Shown piece after piece: positions 1-5,543 of a stretch of DNA of 5,543 nt. Made by a program: the position numbers and the translations under genes. The stretch lies in contig JABBNV010000010.1 in assembly GCA_019352125.1 (NCBI GenBank), positions 2,665 to 8,207 on the forward strand. The letters run 5' to 3'. The stretch is from Acidobacteriota bacterium. GTDB taxonomy: Bacteria; Actinomycetota; Actinomycetes; Actinomycetales; Micrococcaceae. Every line of letters starts with the position of its first letter. Position 1 is the first letter of the stretch. The notes under the pieces were generated by a model. It saw nothing but the letters and a program-made list of their open reading frames with translations, made no database searches and was not told the origin of the DNA.

Positions 1-1
1 C

Positions 2-109
2 ACTAGCGGTAACAACGGTTCCTGCCCCACAACACAGTGGTGCACTGCTCGCTCTGGCTGGGACGGCCCCACTGGGCTGGGAACTCCCCACGGGGCTGGT
101 GGATTCTAA
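2..109 (+). CDS. C-terminal end of an S53/S8-type serine peptidase (5' part outside window)
   Basis: Only the last 35 codons and a TAA stop are in the window, in the frame starting at base 2. The tail contains GWDGPTGLGTP followed by HGAGGF and the stop. This closely resembles the Gly-Trp/Tyr-Asp-x-x-Thr-Gly-x-Gly-Thr-Pro ending of sedolisin/kumamolisin-like (S53) peptidases and related actinobacterial secreted peptidases, where this loop forms part of a calcium site near the C-terminus. Two cysteines eight residues apart (SCPTTQWC) precede it, as often seen in secreted homologues where they could form a disulfide. The catalytic residues lie upstream of the window and cannot be judged. The protein is presumably exported, but that is inferred from the family. 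Its relation to the sugar genes is only proximity. The frame-3 reading of the same bases is also open but has no recognisable motif. Confidence 0.68.
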   Translation, partial: TSGNNGSCPTTQWCTARSGWDGPTGLGTPHGAGGF

Positions 110-274
110 ATTCGACGAGCGTCATATCCGGGCATGGGTGCACATAACGAGATTTGTTTGGTATTGTTGTCACAGTGGTTTGACATTACTGTTAGGTAGC
201 AAGCAGTGATTCGTTGAACACGGGATGTCCGGTAGGACGGCTCCGAGCTCGGTCCAAGTCTGCGGACCGCGTGT

Positions 275-317
275 AACAAGGGTGATTGGGTTTGAACGGG
301 GCTCAATCACCCTTGTT
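275..317. terminator. Perfect 14-bp hairpin, possible terminator of the upstream gene or of a small RNA
   Basis: AACAAGGGTGATTG (275-288) is exactly complementary to CAATCACCCTTGTT (304-317), with a 15-base interval that can add a G-U and a G-C pair. There is no T run after either arm beyond the TTGTT inside the stem, so it is not a classical Rho-independent terminator; actinobacteria often use stems with poor U tails. It lies 165 bases after the peptidase stop codon, which is far for that gene's terminator. A smaller 6-bp hairpin at 250-269 directly precedes it. A structural element of a small RNA is the alternative. Confidence 0.5.
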
Positions 318-364
318 GCGTCCGCGGGGGTGCGCGGGCTGCAGCGCCGATTCGGTGGATGAGC

Positions 365-386
365 TTGACATCGGGTATCCTAGAAT
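365..386 (+). promoter_or_regulatory. Possible tRNA-Ser promoter elements
   Basis: A TTGACA hexamer (365-370) and a TAGAAT hexamer (381-386) both look like sigma-70-type elements just upstream of the tRNA. They are only 10 bases apart, so they cannot work as a normal -35/-10 pair. TAGAAT alone is well placed as a -10: it would start transcription around 393, some 15 bases before the mature tRNA. No good -35 sits 16-18 bases before it. The exact promoter is therefore uncertain. Confidence 0.3.
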
Positions 387-407
387 CTGCCCATTGCGGG
401 TAACACT

Positions 408-492
408 GGAGAATTCGCCTAGCGGCCTATGGCGCACGCCTGGAACGCGTGTTGGGTTCACGCCCTCGGGGGTTCAAATCCCCCATTCTCCG
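408..492 (+). tRNA. tRNA-Ser, anticodon GGA
   Basis: The full class II cloverleaf can be folded by eye. The acceptor stem GGAGAAT (408-414) pairs with ATTCTCC (485-491), with discriminator G492. The D stem is GCC/GGC (417-419 with 431-433), and the D loop carries the GG pair at 424-425. The anticodon stem CACGC/GCGTG (435-439 with 447-451) encloses loop CTGGAAC, giving anticodon GGA (442-444), which reads UCC and UCU. A long variable arm (452-467) with a GGG/CCC stem is typical of tRNA-Ser. The T arm is GGGGG-TTCAAAT-CCCCC (468-484). CCA is not encoded and must be added by nucleotidyltransferase. No duplicate of the tRNA 3' end is seen elsewhere in the window, so there is no sign of an integrated element here. 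Confidence 0.97.
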
Positions 493-533
493 CGTTTTAC
501 CGATGTTCTCGAGCAGTTATTGGAGACATCGCC

Positions 534-570
534 AAAATGCCCCCGATCTACAGCGGATCGGGGGCATTTT
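534..570. terminator. Bidirectional Rho-independent terminator
   Basis: AAAATGCCCCCGATC (534-548) and GATCGGGGGCATTTT (556-570) form a perfect 15-bp stem with a 7-base loop. The stem ends in A4/T4, so each strand sees a GC-rich hairpin followed by a T run. It lies 42 bases after the tRNA-Ser (+ strand) and 18 bases after the alpha-glucosidase stop (minus strand), that is, exactly between two converging transcription units. It most likely terminates both. Confidence 0.9.
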
Positions 571-588
571 GTTTCGTCAGGGACGTTG

Positions 589-2313
589 CTAACGTGCGGG
601 CGCCAACCAGACGGTGGTCTCTGCAGGCAGTACGGTACCGGCTGCCAGTACGGAATCCGGTTCCAGTCCTGCCGGTGGAAGAGCGGCGCTGCTGAGGACG
701 ACGACGGCGCCCTCAGATTTCGCGGGCATGGGAAGTTCCTGGGAGCTAAAGTTGGCAACTACCTGCCAGCCATTAGGACGCGCAAAGTGCAACACGCCTG
801 CCGCGACGTCCGCATCGGTACCCAGCCACTCCAGCGCTTCCTGCGACTGCAAGCTGCGACGTGCCGCAAGAGCGGACCGGTAGAGCTCCAGAGTGGAGCC
901 AGCGGCGCCGGACTGCCGGCCCACAGCGTGCTGACCAAACCATCCCGGCTGGGGGAGCCATGTGCTGGCCGTGCCGTCATTGAACCCGAAGGTTGGGCCC
1001 TCGACGGTCCATGGCAGGGGCACACGGCATCCGTCGCGCCCCTTCTGCTTGTTACCGGTGCGGGCCCACATCGGATCCTGCAGGACTTCGGCAGGAAGCT
1101 CTGCAACCTCAAAGAGGCCCAACTCTTCGCCCTGATACATGTATGCGCAGCCGGGAAGCGCCAGCATGACCAAGGTGGCCGCCCTGGCGCGTCGAAGGCC
1201 CCGCACTGGGTCAATCGGCGGTGTGGTGCCGTTGGAGAGCAGCCACGCTTCCTGATCCTCGATGGTGAATCCATCGGGCAGCCCATACCGGGACGCGTGC
1301 CGAACCACGTCATGGTTGGAGAATACCCAGGTCGAAGAGGCACCGGAGGCGGCGGCCTCGCTTAGGCACTTGGCAATAGTGCTGTGGAATTCCGCCGCGT
1401 CGAAGTGCGCCAACAACAAATCGAAGTTGAATGCTTGGCCAAGTCCCGTGGGTCGAGCGTAGAGAGACTGCCGGTCGGGGAAGGGGACCCAAGCCTCAGC
1501 TACGGCGGTCCGTGGCGGGTCATATTCGTTAAGGACTGTGCGCCATTGCGCAAAAATCTCATGGACGTCGTCGCGGTCAAAGAGCGGATCGCTGCCGTCG
1601 TCGACCTTGATTTCAAGCTCAGGCTTGGATCGTAGTGGTTTGGACATATCCTTCGCCAATGCGTGAGCAACGTCTACGCGGAAGCCATCTACACCCCGAT
1701 CACACCAGAAGCGCAACGTGGTGAGGAAGTCCTCGCGAACTTCGGGGTTATCCCAATTCCAGTCGGGCTGTTCCGACGCAAAGAGGTGCAGGTACCACTG
1801 GCCGGCGATGGCAGTGCCGTCCGCCATGTCCGCCGTGACGCGAGTCCAGGCAGGTCCGCCAAAGTGTGACTGCCAGTCCGACGGCGGCAGTTCCCCGTTC
1901 TCTCCAGCGCCATCGACAAAGTGGTAGCGGGCGCGCTCGGGTGAACCGGGCTGGGACCGCAAGGCATCCTGGAACCAGACGTGCCGGTTAGAGGAATGAT
2001 TGGGCACAATATCAACAATGACGTTGATGCCTGCACCGTGGGCGGCAGTCATCATGGCATCAAAGTCAGCAAGAGAGCCTAGCCGTGGGTCCACATTGCG
2101 GTAGTCGTCCACGTCGTAACCACCGTCGGCCAAGGCAGACGGGTAGAACGGGCTGAGCCAGATCGCGTCAACCCCCAGTTCCTTCAAATAGGGGATTCGA
2201 GAGGTCACACCGGGGAGGTCGCCTAGACCGTCATTATTGTTGTCAGCGAAGCTACGGGGATAGATCTGGTACACGGCAGCCTGACGCCACCAATTTGGGT
2301 CCTGATTGCTCAT
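589..2313 (-). CDS. GH13 alpha-glucosidase (oligo-1,6-glucosidase/maltase-like)
   Basis: A 574-residue retaining alpha-glucosidase of family GH13, expected to remove terminal alpha-linked glucose from small sugars. No signal peptide is visible, so it should act in the cytoplasm. Motifs, numbered from the chosen start: a calcium-loop-like DNNNDGLGD (24-32); region I DIVPNH (101-106); QPDWNW (182-187), at the place of the QPDLN marker of the oligo-1,6-glucosidase group; region II GFRVDVAH with nucleophile Asp214; region III AEAW with acid/base Glu273; and region IV FSNHD with His334 and Asp335. The (beta/alpha)8 barrel is followed by a beta-sandwich from about residue 480. The length is normal. 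Val follows the nucleophile, as in alpha-1,6-acting enzymes, but this rule may not hold in the actinobacterial subfamily (probably GH13_30); sucrose, maltose and isomaltose all remain possible substrates. The chosen ATG (2311-2313) has a weak AGAGAG ribosome site 10 bases upstream. An in-frame ATG at 2341-2343 would add ten non-conserved residues and lacks such a site. It is the second gene of the operon, about 50 bp after the alpha-galactosidase. Confidence 0.93.
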   Translation of the reverse strand: MSNQDPNWWRQAAVYQIYPRSFADNNNDGLGDLPGVTSRIPYLKELGVDAIWLSPFYPSALADGGYDVDDYRNVDPRLGSLADFDAMMTAAHGAGINVIVDIVPNHSSNRHVWFQDALRSQPGSPERARYHFVDGAGENGELPPSDWQSHFGGPAWTRVTADMADGTAIAGQWYLHLFASEQPDWNWDNPEVREDFLTTLRFWCDRGVDGFRVDVAHALAKDMSKPLRSKPELEIKVDDGSDPLFDRDDVHEIFAQWRTVLNEYDPPRTAVAEAWVPFPDRQSLYARPTGLGQAFNFDLLLAHFDAAEFHSTIAKCLSEAAASGASSTWVFSNHDVVRHASRYGLPDGFTIEDQEAWLLSNGTTPPIDPVRGLRRARAATLVMLALPGCAYMYQGEELGLFEVAELPAEVLQDPMWARTGNKQKGRDGCRVPLPWTVEGPTFGFNDGTASTWLPQPGWFGQHAVGRQSGAAGSTLELYRSALAARRSLQSQEALEWLGTDADVAAGVLHFARPNGWQVVANFSSQELPMPAKSEGAVVVLSSAALPPAGLEPDSVLAAGTVLPAETTVWLAPAR

Positions 2314-2362
2314 GTGATGAGTACTCTCTGCTGGGCGATACATTCAAAAGTTTGGCGATTCG

Positions 2363-4459
2363 CTACGATACTGCATCCGCTGTAATTATCACTGCTGTTT
2401 CGGGGCGGAGTGTTGGTGCCTGCAGGCCAGCGGTGGCCAAATATTGCCCTGACAACACGAATTCAGCAGTACCCATTTGGACCCGGTAGCGGCGCTCTGG
2501 AAGTAAGCCGGGAAGGGGGACAGGGTCTGCAGGCGCCGTGATGCTGGCGCTGCGTTGGGTGAGCACATACACGGCTCGTGTTCCATCTTGGGCTACGACG
2601 CCACGCACATCCTGTGCGGGGTCCGGTAGGTCCGCATGAACACTCGTGCCGGTGTGAAACAGGTGGCGATTTACCTTATGAAAACTGACCCACTCCGCCA
2701 CTAATGCGCGCTGGGCATCGTCCAAAGTAGAGATGTCCCATTCGATCCCGTAGTGGCCAAACATTGCCGTTGCGGCTCGGAAATCCAGGCTATGTGTGCG
2801 GGATGTAGAGTGCGACGACGGCCCTGCGATATGTGCGCCCATGAGTTCGTAGGGCACTAGCAGGCCCGTATAGGCTTGGTTGTCCAGGCGCTCTAGCGGG
2901 TCGATGCAATCGCTGGTCCAGATGCGGTCCGTGTGCTCCAGGACGCCCAGATCAACGCGTCCTCCACCGGATGCGCAGGATTCGATTTCCAAGCCAGGGT
3001 GTGCGGCCTTGAGCGCATCCATCAGACGATAGGTGGCCAGGGTTGTTTCGTGAACCACCGGTGTTCCGGTGTGACCAATGGGCTCCAGCAGATCCCTGTT
3101 GTGATCCCATTTGATGTAGTCAATCGCGTTGTCAGTGAGGACTTGGTTGATGGCGGAAAACAGGTAGTTCCAGCATCCTTGGTCCGCCAGATTGAGCACA
3201 TGCTGATCTCTAGCCGTCACCGGCCAGCGGTCCCCGGGGTGCAGGATCCATTCCGGATGCTTCCGGGCCAAATCACTATCCAGATTCACCATTTCCGGCT
3301 CAAACCACAGCCCAAATTGCAGGCCCAGGCCCTTGACGTGGTTAATCAACGGAGTGAGGCCGTCGGGCCAAACTGTGGAGTCCACCTGCCAGTCACCCAG
3401 GCCAGCCTTGTCATCGCGCCTGCCCAGGAACCAGCCATCGTCCAGCACGAAGCGTTCAACGCCCACGGCAGCCGCCGCATCGGCAATGGATTTCAACCGG
3501 TCCAGATCGTGGTCAAAGTAGACGGCTTCCCAGCTATTGAGCGTTACTGGCCGGGGGGTTGTTGGATGCGTCGGCCGCGCACGGAGCTCCGTGTGGATGC
3601 GAGCCGCCAGCGCATCCAAGCCTTCTCCCCAGGAAGCTACGGCCCATGGGGAACTGTAGGAGGAAGCAGGCTGCAACCGGATCTCCCCGGGTGCCAGGTG
3701 CTCCTGAGCCACCAGGAACTTCTCGGCAGTGCTTGCTCGTTCGGCGCGCAGTTCATAGTTGCCGCTGAACGCTACGTGAACGCCGTGGACCAGACCTGAG
3801 CGAAAACCGAAGCCGCTGGTTCCCGCGAGCATGAGCAGGGTGGCATCCAGCCCCGGCCGGCCTCTCCGACTTGTCCGCACATGTGCTCCCACGGTGAGGG
3901 GCCTGCGTTGCGGCGAGCGTTCTTTCAAGTGCCTTCCGGTAGCATCCAGCACTTCATTGGCCGAGGCTGGAAGTGGAAAGAACATCCTTAGCGCAGTGAC
4001 CTCATAGGCGGCTGAACCTGTGTTGGTCAGCGTGTGGCGCTGCCGGAACAAGCCGGCGCCAGTCACCTCAAGCTCCGTCAAAAGGGATAGCCCGGTGGCC
4101 TTGTCCTCTGCCTGGATGCGCAGAGTAGTGCCCTGTTGGGTGGCGCTCCTTAACTCAAAAAGCGGGTAGGCGTCGCGGCCGGCGCGGTGGCCCTCGAGCC
4201 CCGGCGTGGCCTGCCACCCGTTGGATTCCAGCGGAAGAACGGTGAGGCGTGCTGGTATGTCGAGGCCGCCGGATACCACCGGGGGAACCGTGCTTTGCGC
4301 CATGGAGACGAGATCCGTGGCATCTAGGCCGTTGAGCTCGGAGCCCCAGTAGAGCACAACGGGCATGCCGGGCCCGGAGGCGTCCACGATAACCGAGGTG
4401 CCGCCTTGCTGGAGGTGAAAAGTAGTTTGTGCATTGTGCTGGATATCGCCGTGAGCCAT
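2363..4459 (-). CDS. GH36 alpha-galactosidase
   Basis: A 698-residue retaining alpha-galactosidase that hydrolyses terminal alpha-1,6-linked galactose from sugars such as melibiose and raffinose. Domains: an N-terminal beta-supersandwich (about 1-300), a (beta/alpha)8 barrel (about 305-600) and a C-terminal beta-sheet domain. Motifs: NSWEAVYFD (308-316), LDDGWF (339-344), LWFEPEMVN (384-392), YIKWDHNRD with nucleophile Asp452 (448-456), ESCASGGGRVDLG (493-505), and WTSDCIDP with acid/base Asp517 (514-521). All key residues are present and the size fits the long bacterial GH36 type. There is no signal peptide, so the enzyme is cytoplasmic and depends on an uptake system not seen here. No Shine-Dalgarno sequence precedes the ATG; the predicted transcription start is on the ATG itself, suggesting leaderless translation. 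It is the first gene of a two-gene operon with the alpha-glucosidase and is divergent from a ROK regulator. Names such as melA, rafA or aga are in use for homologues; none can be chosen from sequence alone. Confidence 0.96.
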   Translation of the reverse strand: MAHGDIQHNAQTTFHLQQGGTSVIVDASGPGMPVVLYWGSELNGLDATDLVSMAQSTVPPVVSGGLDIPARLTVLPLESNGWQATPGLEGHRAGRDAYPLFELRSATQQGTTLRIQAEDKATGLSLLTELEVTGAGLFRQRHTLTNTGSAAYEVTALRMFFPLPASANEVLDATGRHLKERSPQRRPLTVGAHVRTSRRGRPGLDATLLMLAGTSGFGFRSGLVHGVHVAFSGNYELRAERASTAEKFLVAQEHLAPGEIRLQPASSYSSPWAVASWGEGLDALAARIHTELRARPTHPTTPRPVTLNSWEAVYFDHDLDRLKSIADAAAAVGVERFVLDDGWFLGRRDDKAGLGDWQVDSTVWPDGLTPLINHVKGLGLQFGLWFEPEMVNLDSDLARKHPEWILHPGDRWPVTARDQHVLNLADQGCWNYLFSAINQVLTDNAIDYIKWDHNRDLLEPIGHTGTPVVHETTLATYRLMDALKAAHPGLEIESCASGGGRVDLGVLEHTDRIWTSDCIDPLERLDNQAYTGLLVPYELMGAHIAGPSSHSTSRTHSLDFRAATAMFGHYGIEWDISTLDDAQRALVAEWVSFHKVNRHLFHTGTSVHADLPDPAQDVRGVVAQDGTRAVYVLTQRSASITAPADPVPLPGLLPERRYRVQMGTAEFVLSGQYLATAGLQAPTLRPETAVIITADAVS

Positions 4460-4494
4460 GGGTTATTTTTATGTTGAAAATAAAAGGGTGTCAA
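4459..4494 (-). promoter_or_regulatory. Sigma-70-type promoter of the alpha-galactosidase operon, probably leaderless
   Basis: Read on the minus strand, a perfect -35 TTGACA (4494 to 4489) is followed after exactly 17 bases by TAAAAA (4471 to 4466) as -10. Six bases then lead to position 4459, which is the A of the alpha-galactosidase ATG. The mRNA would thus begin with AUG. There is no purine-rich ribosome site in the short interval (AACCC just before the ATG), which agrees with a leaderless message, a common arrangement in actinobacteria. Confidence 0.75.
4463..4483. promoter_or_regulatory. Putative ROK repressor operator (21-bp palindrome)
   Basis: TTATTTT (4463-4469) and AAAATAA (4477-4483) form a perfect inverted repeat of 7-bp arms separated by 7 bases. 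It resembles the AT-rich TTATTT/AAATAA sites bound by the ROK regulators NagC and Mlc. It covers the -10 hexamer and much of the spacer of the operon promoter, from about -4 to -24, so a bound dimer would block RNA polymerase. It lies 53 bases before the start of the divergent ROK gene, the obvious candidate binder, and could also mediate autoregulation. Binding is inferred. Confidence 0.7.
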
Positions 4495-4535
4495 GAGTTT
4501 TTTACGAGCTGGGTCAGAGATGAAGGGGAGGAATC

Positions 4536-5543
4536 ATGCGCCAACCGAGAGACCCGACGGCGGAGCTAGCCAGAGCAGTACTGATGCATGGCCCCATCTC
4601 GAGAGCCGAGTTGGGGGAAATGTTGGGCCTTTCGCTGCCAAGCTTGAGCCGGCTGGGCAAACCGCTGCTGGAGGCCGGGATCCTGGTCCAGGCCCCACAG
4701 CAGAGTAGCGGCGTGGGGCGTCCCGTGCGATACCTGGATGTTCGTGCCGATGCTGAACAAATTATCGGTATTAAGGTCACTGCCACCGAAGCCACCGGGG
4801 TGCGCACGGACATGCGGGCCCGTGTGGCTGAGTCAGCTGTCCGGAGGCTAAGTGGCACCCAAGTGGCCCAGGTAGTCGACACAATAGATGAACTCGTAGC
4901 CGAGTTGACCCCTGCCGGCCAGTCCATGTCACACGTCGGGGTCAGTCTGGGCGGTGAGGTTGACGCCAACGGCACCGTGCTGCGTGCTCCCTTTCTGGGA
5001 TGGCAGAAGGTCAATTTTGCCCATGAACTGGCTCAGGCACTGGGCGTACCGGTAGCTGTGGAAAATGATCTTGTTGCCTTGGCCGTAGCGGAACAGTGGT
5101 TTGGCCTGGGCAAGGAGCGTGACAATTTTGCCGTGATCACGGTGGGGGCCGGGGTGGGCTATGCCTTAGTGATCAACGATTCGGTGGTGGCTCCTCCCGA
5201 CGCGGGGCTGGGCCTGATTGGTCATTTGCCGTTGATCCCTGATGGCCCACTGTGCTCCCTAGGGCATCGAGGGTGCGCCTCTGCCGTCCTTTCTTCCGGG
5301 GGAATGTGCAGGTACTTAGAGCAGCTCACTGGCCGCACAGCGACGTATCCGGAGTTGCTGGACCTTGCGCACGGTGGTGATAAATCTGCGGTGGCAGTAA
5401 TTCAGTTGGCAGCCAGGGCTCTGGGTCAGCTCATAGCTAACGCGGCCAATCTCACCATGGTCAATGATGTGGTGGTATCCGGAGAGGGTTCGGATTTCAT
5501 CGGATTGGTGCGGGCTACGGTGGATGCAAGTCTTGCTGCTGGC
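4536..5543 (+). CDS. ROK-family transcriptional regulator (3' end outside window)
   Basis: An open frame of 336 codons runs off the window; full ROK regulators are usually about 370-410 residues, so only the C-terminal helices are missing. The ATG at 4536 follows a strong AGGGGAGG ribosome site five bases upstream. Residues about 8-70 form a winged helix-turn-helix (SRAELGEMLGLSLPSLSRL region, 22-40, then LLEAGIL and a GVGRP wing). The sugar-kinase-like fold follows, with GVSLGG (135-140), AVENDLVALAVAEQWFG (174-190, keeping Asp178) and TVGAGVGYA (202-210). Several ROK hallmarks are altered: the Glu of the GExGH motif is Leu (GLIGH, 226-230), and the CxCGxxGCxE zinc signature reads CSLGHRGCAS (240-249), lacking the middle Cys and the final Glu. 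It is therefore unlikely to be an active kinase. Placed divergently from the alpha-galactosidase/alpha-glucosidase operon with a palindrome between, it is probably the operon's sugar-responsive repressor. Its own promoter is not clear. Confidence 0.92.
   Translation, partial: MRQPRDPTAELARAVLMHGPISRAELGEMLGLSLPSLSRLGKPLLEAGILVQAPQQSSGVGRPVRYLDVRADAEQIIGIKVTATEATGVRTDMRARVAESAVRRLSGTQVAQVVDTIDELVAELTPAGQSMSHVGVSLGGEVDANGTVLRAPFLGWQKVNFAHELAQALGVPVAVENDLVALAVAEQWFGLGKERDNFAVITVGAGVGYALVINDSVVAPPDAGLGLIGHLPLIPDGPLCSLGHRGCASAVLSSGGMCRYLEQLTGRTATYPELLDLAHGGDKSAVAVIQLAARALGQLIANAANLTMVNDVVVSGEGSDFIGLVRATVDASLAAG

Larger units (their letters stand above)
110..407. other. Intergenic region without a convincing gene
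   Basis: About 300 bases between the peptidase stop and the tRNA. No reading frame here has both a ribosome binding site and recognisable protein sequence. The stretch holds isolated TTGACA hexamers at 180-185 and 365-370, a short hairpin (CGGTCC at 250-255 with GGACCG at 264-269), and right after it the strong 14-bp hairpin at 275-317. The part nearest the tRNA should contain its promoter. A small RNA ending at the strong hairpin is possible but unproven. Confidence 0.6.

Noticed and set aside
106..306. A 66-codon minus-strand open frame in the left gap
   Set aside because: Its sequence is low in recognisable protein features, it begins inside the strong 275-317 hairpin and ends in the peptidase tail. 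No ribosome site or conserved motif supports it.
408..492. tRNA-Ser as an integration site for a mobile element
   Set aside because: No repeat of the tRNA 3' end, no integrase and no transposase are visible in the window, and the sugar operon looks like normal chromosomal content.
286..1365. A 359-codon + strand open frame across the tRNA and the GH13 gene
   Set aside because: It reads through the tRNA-Ser and the terminator and is antisense to the conserved GH13 C-terminal half. Its protein is rich in Arg, Gly and Pro with no recognisable domain. It is a shadow frame of a GC-rich gene.
2314..2343. Upstream ATG (2341-2343) as the GH13 start
   Set aside because: It has no ribosome binding site, and the extra ten residues do not resemble family N-termini, which begin shortly before the WWRQAAVYQIYPRSF motif. 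The start at 2313 fits better.
2933..3799. A 288-codon + strand open frame inside the alpha-galactosidase gene
   Set aside because: It lies entirely antisense to the conserved GH36 catalytic domain, has no domain of its own and no convincing ribosome site. Long antisense frames are expected in such codon-biased DNA.
4474..4508. A + strand promoter for the ROK gene starting with TTGAAA at 4474-4479
   Set aside because: The TTGAAA lies in the operator and would give neat shared control, but 16-19 bases downstream there is only a T run and TACGAG, no acceptable -10. The ROK promoter is left unassigned.
4514..5014. A 166-codon minus-strand open frame opposite the ROK gene
   Set aside because: It is antisense to the helix-turn-helix and the start of the kinase-like domain, is rich in Ser, Thr and Pro, and matches no family. 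The + strand frame has a strong ribosome site and clear ROK motifs.

Overview
The window looks like a piece of an actinobacterial chromosome, most likely from the Micrococcales (an Arthrobacter-like genus). The reasons are moderately high GC, GH13 and GH36 proteins of actinobacterial type, a promoter placed so that the mRNA would be leaderless, and a tRNA gene without an encoded CCA. The genus is an inference; no rRNA or marker gene is present.

Left part (1-570). The first 109 bases are the 3' end of a gene on the + strand whose last 35 codons read like the C-terminus of a secreted S53/S8-type serine peptidase. About 300 bases without a convincing gene follow; they contain a perfect 14-bp hairpin (275-317). 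A complete tRNA-Ser(GGA) lies at 408-492 on the + strand. A perfect 15-bp hairpin flanked by T runs on both strands (534-570) separates it from the converging sugar genes and probably terminates from both sides.

Central part (589-4459, minus strand). Two cytoplasmic glycoside hydrolase genes form an apparent operon, transcribed from right to left: a GH36 alpha-galactosidase (698 aa) and then, about 50 bp downstream, a GH13 alpha-glucosidase (574 aa from the preferred start). Catalytic residues are intact in both. Together they would release galactose from melibiose/raffinose-type sugars and split the remaining or related alpha-glucosides. No transporter is visible.

Right part (4460-5543). 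The intergenic region holds a TTGACA-17-TAAAAA promoter firing left, with its predicted start point on the A of the alpha-galactosidase ATG. A perfect TTATTTT-N7-AAAATAA palindrome overlies the -10 element. Divergently transcribed is a ROK-family transcriptional regulator (4536 to beyond the window end), with an N-terminal winged helix-turn-helix and a sugar-kinase-like domain in which sugar-binding and zinc motifs are eroded. The simplest model is that this ROK protein represses the alpha-galactoside operon at the palindrome and is released by a sugar. No clearly new kind of system was found; the best leads are the operator/leaderless promoter, the degenerate ROK motif and the unexplained hairpin-bearing gap at 110-407.
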